Assembly: GCF_000611645.1 (NCBI RefSeq)
Contig: NW_014012407.1
Span: 4,479-16,436 of the forward strand
Origin: Monoraphidium neglectum
Taxonomy: Eukaryota; Chlorophyta; Chlorophyceae; Sphaeropleales; Selenastraceae
Length of the DNA: 11,958 bases
Direction: 5' to 3'
Below the pieces are notes generated by a model. That model was not told the origin of the DNA and did not search any database. It saw nothing but the letters and a program-made list of their open reading frames with translations. Below are positions 8,285 to 11,958 of the stretch, one piece after another (position 1 is the first letter of the stretch; each line of letters starts with the position of its first letter). Position numbers and translations under genes: made by a program.

Positions 8285-8515
8285 GAAAATGTGGGTTCTC
8301 AAAGGGTTTTTATGAAGGCCAGGGGCCACACGTCCCCCGCGGAGGCTGCGGCAGCCTGTCCGAGTAGGAGCGGGTGCATGAAGCGACAGTACAGCAGCAC
8401 GGGCTCCACCGAAGGCGATGGTGTTCCGCAGGATGTCGCGCCCCGTCACGATCGGGCGGCGGCAGACCCTACGTTTGGCTTACAACAAAATACTTGCATT
8501 CCCTGCATCGCTCAC

Positions 8516-8636
8516 CCGGGGCAACTCGACGGCAGACCCGGTGTCGCGACAGAGCAAGTGATCCACTCCGCCCCTCCCGTGGCCTTCCTCCGCAAGCGCC
8601 CCGGGGTGGGCCACGACAACCTAATGTAAAGCTCAT
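8516..8636 (-). CDS. Candidate first coding exon of the acetyltransferase (transit-peptide-like)
   Basis: An ATG at 8636 in good context (GCCAGCC before it) opens MSFTLGCRGPPRG, followed by an Arg- and Ser-rich stretch ending VCRRVAPG at a GTGAGC donor (8515). Joining to a pyrimidine-preceded acceptor at 8356 (GGACAG/GCTGCC) restores the acetyltransferase frame exactly, extending exon 8055-8284 up to 8355 and giving a 518-residue protein. Few acidic residues and many Arg, Ser and Gly residues fit a plastid or mitochondrial presequence. This is inference from splice signals and phase only. If wrong, translation starts at 8284. Confidence 0.4.
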
Positions 8637-8666
8637 GGCTGGCGGTGCGACCAACTACTTCGCACA

Positions 8667-8681
8667 GCACTTGGCAAGTGC
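8667..8681. promoter_or_regulatory. 15-bp palindrome upstream of the acetyltransferase
   Basis: GCACTTG-G-CAAGTGC has perfect 7-base arms around one central base. It lies 31 bases above the ATG at 8636 and below an AT-rich patch, so it would fall in the 5' leader or proximal promoter. It could be a dimer binding site or an RNA hairpin. No factor is assigned. Confidence 0.35.
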
Positions 8682-8737
8682 GTTGACAGTGATCAACGAG
8701 TGACGAGATGGTTCCTGCAACATGCGTAACATGCCAC

Positions 8738-8750
8738 ATTTAATAATTGT
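8738..8750 (-). promoter_or_regulatory. AT-rich patch, possible core promoter of the acetyltransferase
   Basis: The minus strand reads ACAATTATTAAATG, a rare AT-rich patch in a GC-rich region, about 100 bases above ATG 8636. It resembles a weak TATA-type element only in composition and place. Confidence 0.2.
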
Positions 8751-9233
8751 TCGGCCGATATGCCAGCATGCACTCTAAGCGCCGGGCGAGTGCTGGGTCT
8801 CGCGATGGTTGCAACATGGCAACAGTGTGGTCATGGCGCCGCCCTGTCAGAAATTTAGTCACGCGGCCTGCGGAGGTAGTGGCATTCTGGACGGCCTTGA
8901 AAGTAACTGCCCATGCATTTGATACACAGAAGAGGGGCGGCAGGCAGCATCTGCGCTCTGATGCGGCGCTAGTTTTGGCGGCTGGGAATGGCACTCGGAT
9001 GTGCGGCCCTCCGCACCCCGCGTGAATGCAAAATGCGGCGGGGGAAGCAAGGATTGAGCCCGTCTGCAGCACGGGCACAGAAGCCAGCGGCAGGTGACAC
9101 TGCGTCAGCGGCGCAGAACACTGAGGCGGATGCCTTCATGCATTTGCACCTGCCGTGCTGCCGCTCATGCCTCCGAAACATCTCTGGGCTGGCTCGGGTC
9201 AACGCGTCACAGGATACCCGTCAGCCTAAGCCA

Positions 9234-9238
9234 TTACA
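9234..9238 (-). terminator. TGTAA poly(A) signal candidate for the aminotransferase
   Basis: The minus strand reads ATGTGTAATGG. TGTAA is the usual polyadenylation signal of chlorophyte nuclear genes. It lies about 355 bases beyond the stop codon, a normal 3' UTR length for such algae. Confidence 0.45.
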
Positions 9239-9591
9239 CATATAGCATAAGCATACATCAAAACATGCTGCTGCACCCACCAAGTGAGCGAGCTCGTTTG
9301 CCGGGGGGGGGGGGGTGAGCAGCACCGGGTGCAACAGCCCAACTGACGGCGTTTGGCACAGCTGGGCGCTGTGTCACAGCGCAAAAGACATGAAACACAA
9401 CGGTCGATAGTGTACACATGATGCACAGGCTTGATGCATGCTTAATGTTGATGCAAAAGGCAAGCTCGATCGGCAGCCCGCGCTTCGCGGCGGGCACGGA
9501 TGCGGTCGACAAAAAAACCCTGCGCGGCATCCCACGGGCCCCGGAGTCGTTGCCCCCCTTCGTATAGCTTTGACCGGCAGCTTCCCTTTGA

Positions 9592-10941
9592 CTACAGCTT
9601 CGACAGGCAGTGGTCCATCACGTCGGCCAGGAAGTCCGCGTCTGCGCGGCTGAACGCCATCGGCGGCTTGATTCGGAAGACGTTGCCGTACAGGCCGCCC
9701 TTGCCCATGAGCACCCCCAGGTCCTTCATGCCCTCAAACACCTCCGCCAGCTCCTTGGTGGCCGGCTCCTGCCGCGGCAGCCGGGTTGGGGCGCGGGGAC
9801 GGCGCGCCGGGGGCTGGTCAGGTGCACGTATGTTGGGCGCCGCACCATTTATTACAAAGCGCACCGCAACCTAGGTACATCGCACGAAAAAGACACACAT
9901 ACACAAACAAGGATACATGCATAAACACACGCACATGCCACTTCACGCACGTGCAAGCTCGCTCTCTCCGCACCTTGGTCTTTTGGTCCTTCACCAGCTC
10001 GAGGCCCAGCATGAGGCCGCGCCCCCTCACGTCACCAATGATGGAGTGCTTGGCCTGCAGCCCCGCCAGCCTGGAGGGATGCGCAGACCGGGGGGGGGGG
10101 GCGGGGGGACAACCGCAGCAGGGGACGAGTGCGTCGCAGACAGAAGGGCTGAGGGGAGGCGGCCACAGCACAGTGGTCATGAACGTCGCGGCAGCGGCAG
10201 CGGCACGCACCGAGCTATCGCAACGAGGCGCCGTCAGCGCCCAAGAAAGACACCAGGCGTGGCCACAGAGCGGGGCAGGGTTACCCAAGCCTTGGTCATG
10301 CGCAACAGGAGCAATACAAACGTCCGAGCCAAGGGGGGTCAAAGCGTGACCGCCATCGCGCCCCCACACACGCCGCGCACCGCTCGAGCAGGTGCGTGCC
10401 GACGTCCTTGCAGTGGTCCTGTATGCGCTCCCGGTCGATCACTCGCAGCACTGCGCGGCCGCCAGCGCTGCACATAGGGTTGCCGCCAAACCTGCACAGG
10501 CGCGGGCGGCCGGAAGGGGTGTCGTGGGCGGACAGCCGCCGCAGCAGGCAACCTCTGTCCCGTCGCCCCCCTCAGCTGCGGGGGTCTGCGCCGGCCCATC
10601 AGCAAGCGCAGCCAACGGCCTGTATCCCGCTGTGCGCGTCTGCCGAAGACCCCTCTTCTCGCCCCCCCCCCCCACACACACACACGTCAAAGACGTCCCC
10701 GCCCCGCCCACGTGTTGAAGTGGATCGCGCGCGTCAGGCCCGCCGCGATCTCAGGCGTGGTGACCACCGCGGCCAGGGGCAGGCCGTTGCCGATGCCCTT
10801 GGCCATGGTGACGATGTCTGGCGTCACCCCCTGCAGCTGGAAGCCCCAGTAGGCGTCACCAGTGCGGCCAAAGCCGGTCTGGACCTCGTCGGCGATGCAG
10901 AGGCCGCCGGCTTCGCGCACGATGCGGTACGCCTGGTGTGT

Positions 10942-11003
<62 letters not shown>

Positions 11004-11701
11004 GTATATGTGTATGTGTGTTTGTGTATGCACATGCCTGTTGGGGATGTGTGAACTCTGCGCAGCATGGGGAGCCCGCAACCATAAGAGCCAATGGTGG
11101 GGCAGCGGACAGGCGACAGCAGGAACATGCGAACACAAGCAAAAGCCTGACAGGCACATCACTTCTCTCTCTCTCTCTCTCTCTCTCCCCTCCCTCACAC
11201 ACACGACGCGCGTGCACACACACGCTAATACACGCGCACACATGCACAAACGTTACACGCATGTACCACCACCGACACCTGCACATCTAAACAACAAGCA
11301 GCAAACACAGCTGCACACACCTCTGGCAGGTAGCCATCCGCCAGGGGCACTGCACCACCGACACCCTGTGTTGCAGCAGTTGGTGCAATGACTGGCTGAT
11401 CAGGCTAATGGGCCTCTATCTGCAGTGGGCCGCAAGCCATCCCGCAAGACGTTGACACAGGCTGCAGAACTCTTGGCCCCCCTACAGCCAACAGCGGCCT
11501 TTCAGGGCCGACGCGCTCGGGCGGAGCCACAGTGGTGAGTAGTGGTGATGGCATTGAGGCAGTTGTGTATGTGTGTTGGGGGAGCAAGGGCCCGTGTTGA
11601 GGAGGGGGGGGGTGCAGCGCGCCTGGATGGTCTCCGCAAAGAACCCTGCAACGCGGCCCGAGGTGGCGCCCCTGATGACGTCAGCAACATCTTCCGCATA
11701 C
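9592..11701 (-). CDS. AGT2: Class III aminotransferase, alanine:glyoxylate aminotransferase 2-like, C-terminal half, ends in SKL
   Basis: PLP enzyme of the AGXT2/plant PYD4 family, which moves amino groups from alanine or beta-alanine to glyoxylate or pyruvate. Exons in reading order: 11701-11623, 11365-11321, 10932-10712, 10491-10381, 10070-9974, 9768-9592. Phases match and the visible part is 242 residues, about half the usual length; the N-terminal half lies beyond the right edge. Landmarks: [35 protein letters not shown] with the PLP-ring Asp (codon 10890-10888), [12 protein letters not shown] with the Schiff-base Lys (codon 10800-10798), [25 protein letters not shown], and [16 protein letters not shown] near the C-terminus. 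The last residues are HCLSKL then TAG, a canonical type-1 peroxisomal signal. The 11366-11622 intron starts GC rather than GT; the other four are GT-AG. A neighbouring class III enzyme such as ornithine or GABA aminotransferase is less likely given GKGGLYGN. Confidence 0.9.
10090..10108. repeat. G12-C-G6 homopolymer run in an aminotransferase intron
   Basis: Twelve G, one C and six G on the plus strand. On the transcript it is a C tract about 20 bases before the acceptor at 10071, so it probably serves as the polypyrimidine tract of that intron. Confidence 0.8.
10662..10686. repeat. Poly-C followed by (CA)n in an aminotransferase intron
   Basis: About a dozen C followed by ACACACACACAC on the plus strand, inside the intron at 10492-10711, close to its donor. 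On the transcript it reads (GT)n then a G run. Confidence 0.8.
10936..11032. repeat. (GT)n microsatellite next to an aminotransferase splice acceptor
   Basis: A nearly pure GT tract, with a few TA and CG interruptions towards its right end. It lies in the intron at 10933-11320. On the transcript it is a (CA)n tract ending directly in CACACACCAG at the acceptor for the exon that starts at 10932. Confidence 0.93.
11162..11231. repeat. (CT)n then mixed CA/CG tract in the same intron
   Basis: A run of about twelve CT units (11163-11187), a pyrimidine patch, then CACACACACGACGCGCGTGCACACACACG. On the transcript it is GA-rich. Confidence 0.85.
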
Positions 11702-11958
11702 CTAGGGGCCCAGATGTTGGGGAGGACAGGGCGGGGTTTGTGTTTGTTTGTTGAAGGGGGAATGATTGGTTGCAAGGTGCTGACCGCCATTTTCTTGATT
11801 CTGAGTCACCACAAACTCCAACAACTTCAGGGTGTGGCCAGGCTGGCTGGTGCGCTCGGTCCCCTGCAACTGGGTTACGGCGAGCAAACAGAGCTGCAGC
11901 AGAACAATGCATCTGGGGACCCGCCGCTCCGCCAATGTCGGGCCCCCAGCCCCCTGCA
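11702..11958 (-). other. Probable intron (or unresolved upstream part) of the aminotransferase
   Basis: The family sequence expected just before YAEDVADVI (a conserved NPDPYRG-type segment) is not found in any minus-strand frame here. The stretch up to the acceptor at 11702 is pyrimidine-rich (CCCTGTCCTCCCC and CCCCTAG), as at an intron end. I see no exon that I can support, and the intron donor probably lies outside the window. Confidence 0.5.

Larger units (their letters stand above)
8637..9591. other. Intergenic: aminotransferase 3' UTR and acetyltransferase upstream region
   Basis: No recognisable coding exon on either strand. The upper part follows the aminotransferase stop (9592) and should be its 3' UTR down to about the TGTAA signal at 9234-9238. 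The lower part should carry the acetyltransferase promoter and 5' leader. It contains a 13-G run at 9303-9315 on the plus strand. Short frames here have no known motifs. Confidence 0.6.

Noticed and set aside
7702..8629. Cys/Val- and Thr/His-rich plus-strand frames
   Set aside because: They translate the GT microsatellite and the antisense of acetyltransferase exon 1.
9303..9315. 13-G run as a possible gap or G-quadruplex
   Set aside because: A single homopolymer run; could be sequencing length error and no separate G tracts surround it to form a quadruplex of note.
10396..11391. 331-residue plus-strand frame
   Set aside because: Antisense to aminotransferase exons and running through a long GT repeat; no homology seen.
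5564..11701. The two metabolic genes as a serine/glyoxylate gene cluster
   Set aside because: They are on one strand and touch related chemistry, but two neighbours with a ~1 kb gap in a eukaryote are not evidence of a functional cluster.

Overview
This is a GC-rich, intron-dense eukaryotic nuclear window. It reads as a chlorophyte green alga, perhaps a trebouxiophyte of the Chlorella type. The reasons are short introns (about 180 to 390 nt), donors often reading GTGCG, long (CA)n/(GT)n tracts inside introns, CAG-coded glutamine runs and plant-type metabolic proteins. There is no sign of a bacterial operon, CRISPR array, integrase or transposase. The assignment is inference from style and protein families; no marker gene fixes the species.

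All three recognisable genes lie on the minus strand. (1) Positions 1 to 3018 hold most of a very long glutamine-rich, low-complexity protein. Its only clear domain is a C2H2 finger of the U1/matrin type at the left edge (12-80), where the gene leaves the window. (2) Positions 5564 to 8284, possibly to 8636, hold a serine O-acetyltransferase, the first committed step of cysteine synthesis. Six exons can be joined with matching phase. It has an unusual low-complexity C-terminal extension. (3) Positions 9592 to 11701 hold the C-terminal half of a class III, PLP-dependent aminotransferase of the alanine:glyoxylate aminotransferase 2 family. Six exons join in phase, one intron is apparently GC-AG, and the protein ends in Ser-Lys-Leu, a canonical peroxisomal targeting signal.

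Between genes 1 and 2 lie about 2.5 kb (3019-5563) without a convincing gene. This stretch holds the presumed 5' region of gene 1, a (CA)n/(CG)n tract, two hairpins and two clusters of short direct repeats. Between genes 2 and 3 (8637-9591) lie the presumed 3' UTR of the aminotransferase, with a TGTAA poly(A)-type signal, and the upstream region of the acetyltransferase. The far right (11702-11958) is probably intron.

The acetyltransferase and the aminotransferase both touch serine/glycine/glyoxylate chemistry, but eukaryotic neighbours need not be functionally linked. I found no evidence for a wholly new multi-gene system. The most interesting points are the peroxisomal tail on the class III aminotransferase, the altered C-terminus of the acetyltransferase, CA-repeats lying against splice acceptors, and the polyglutamine zinc-finger protein.
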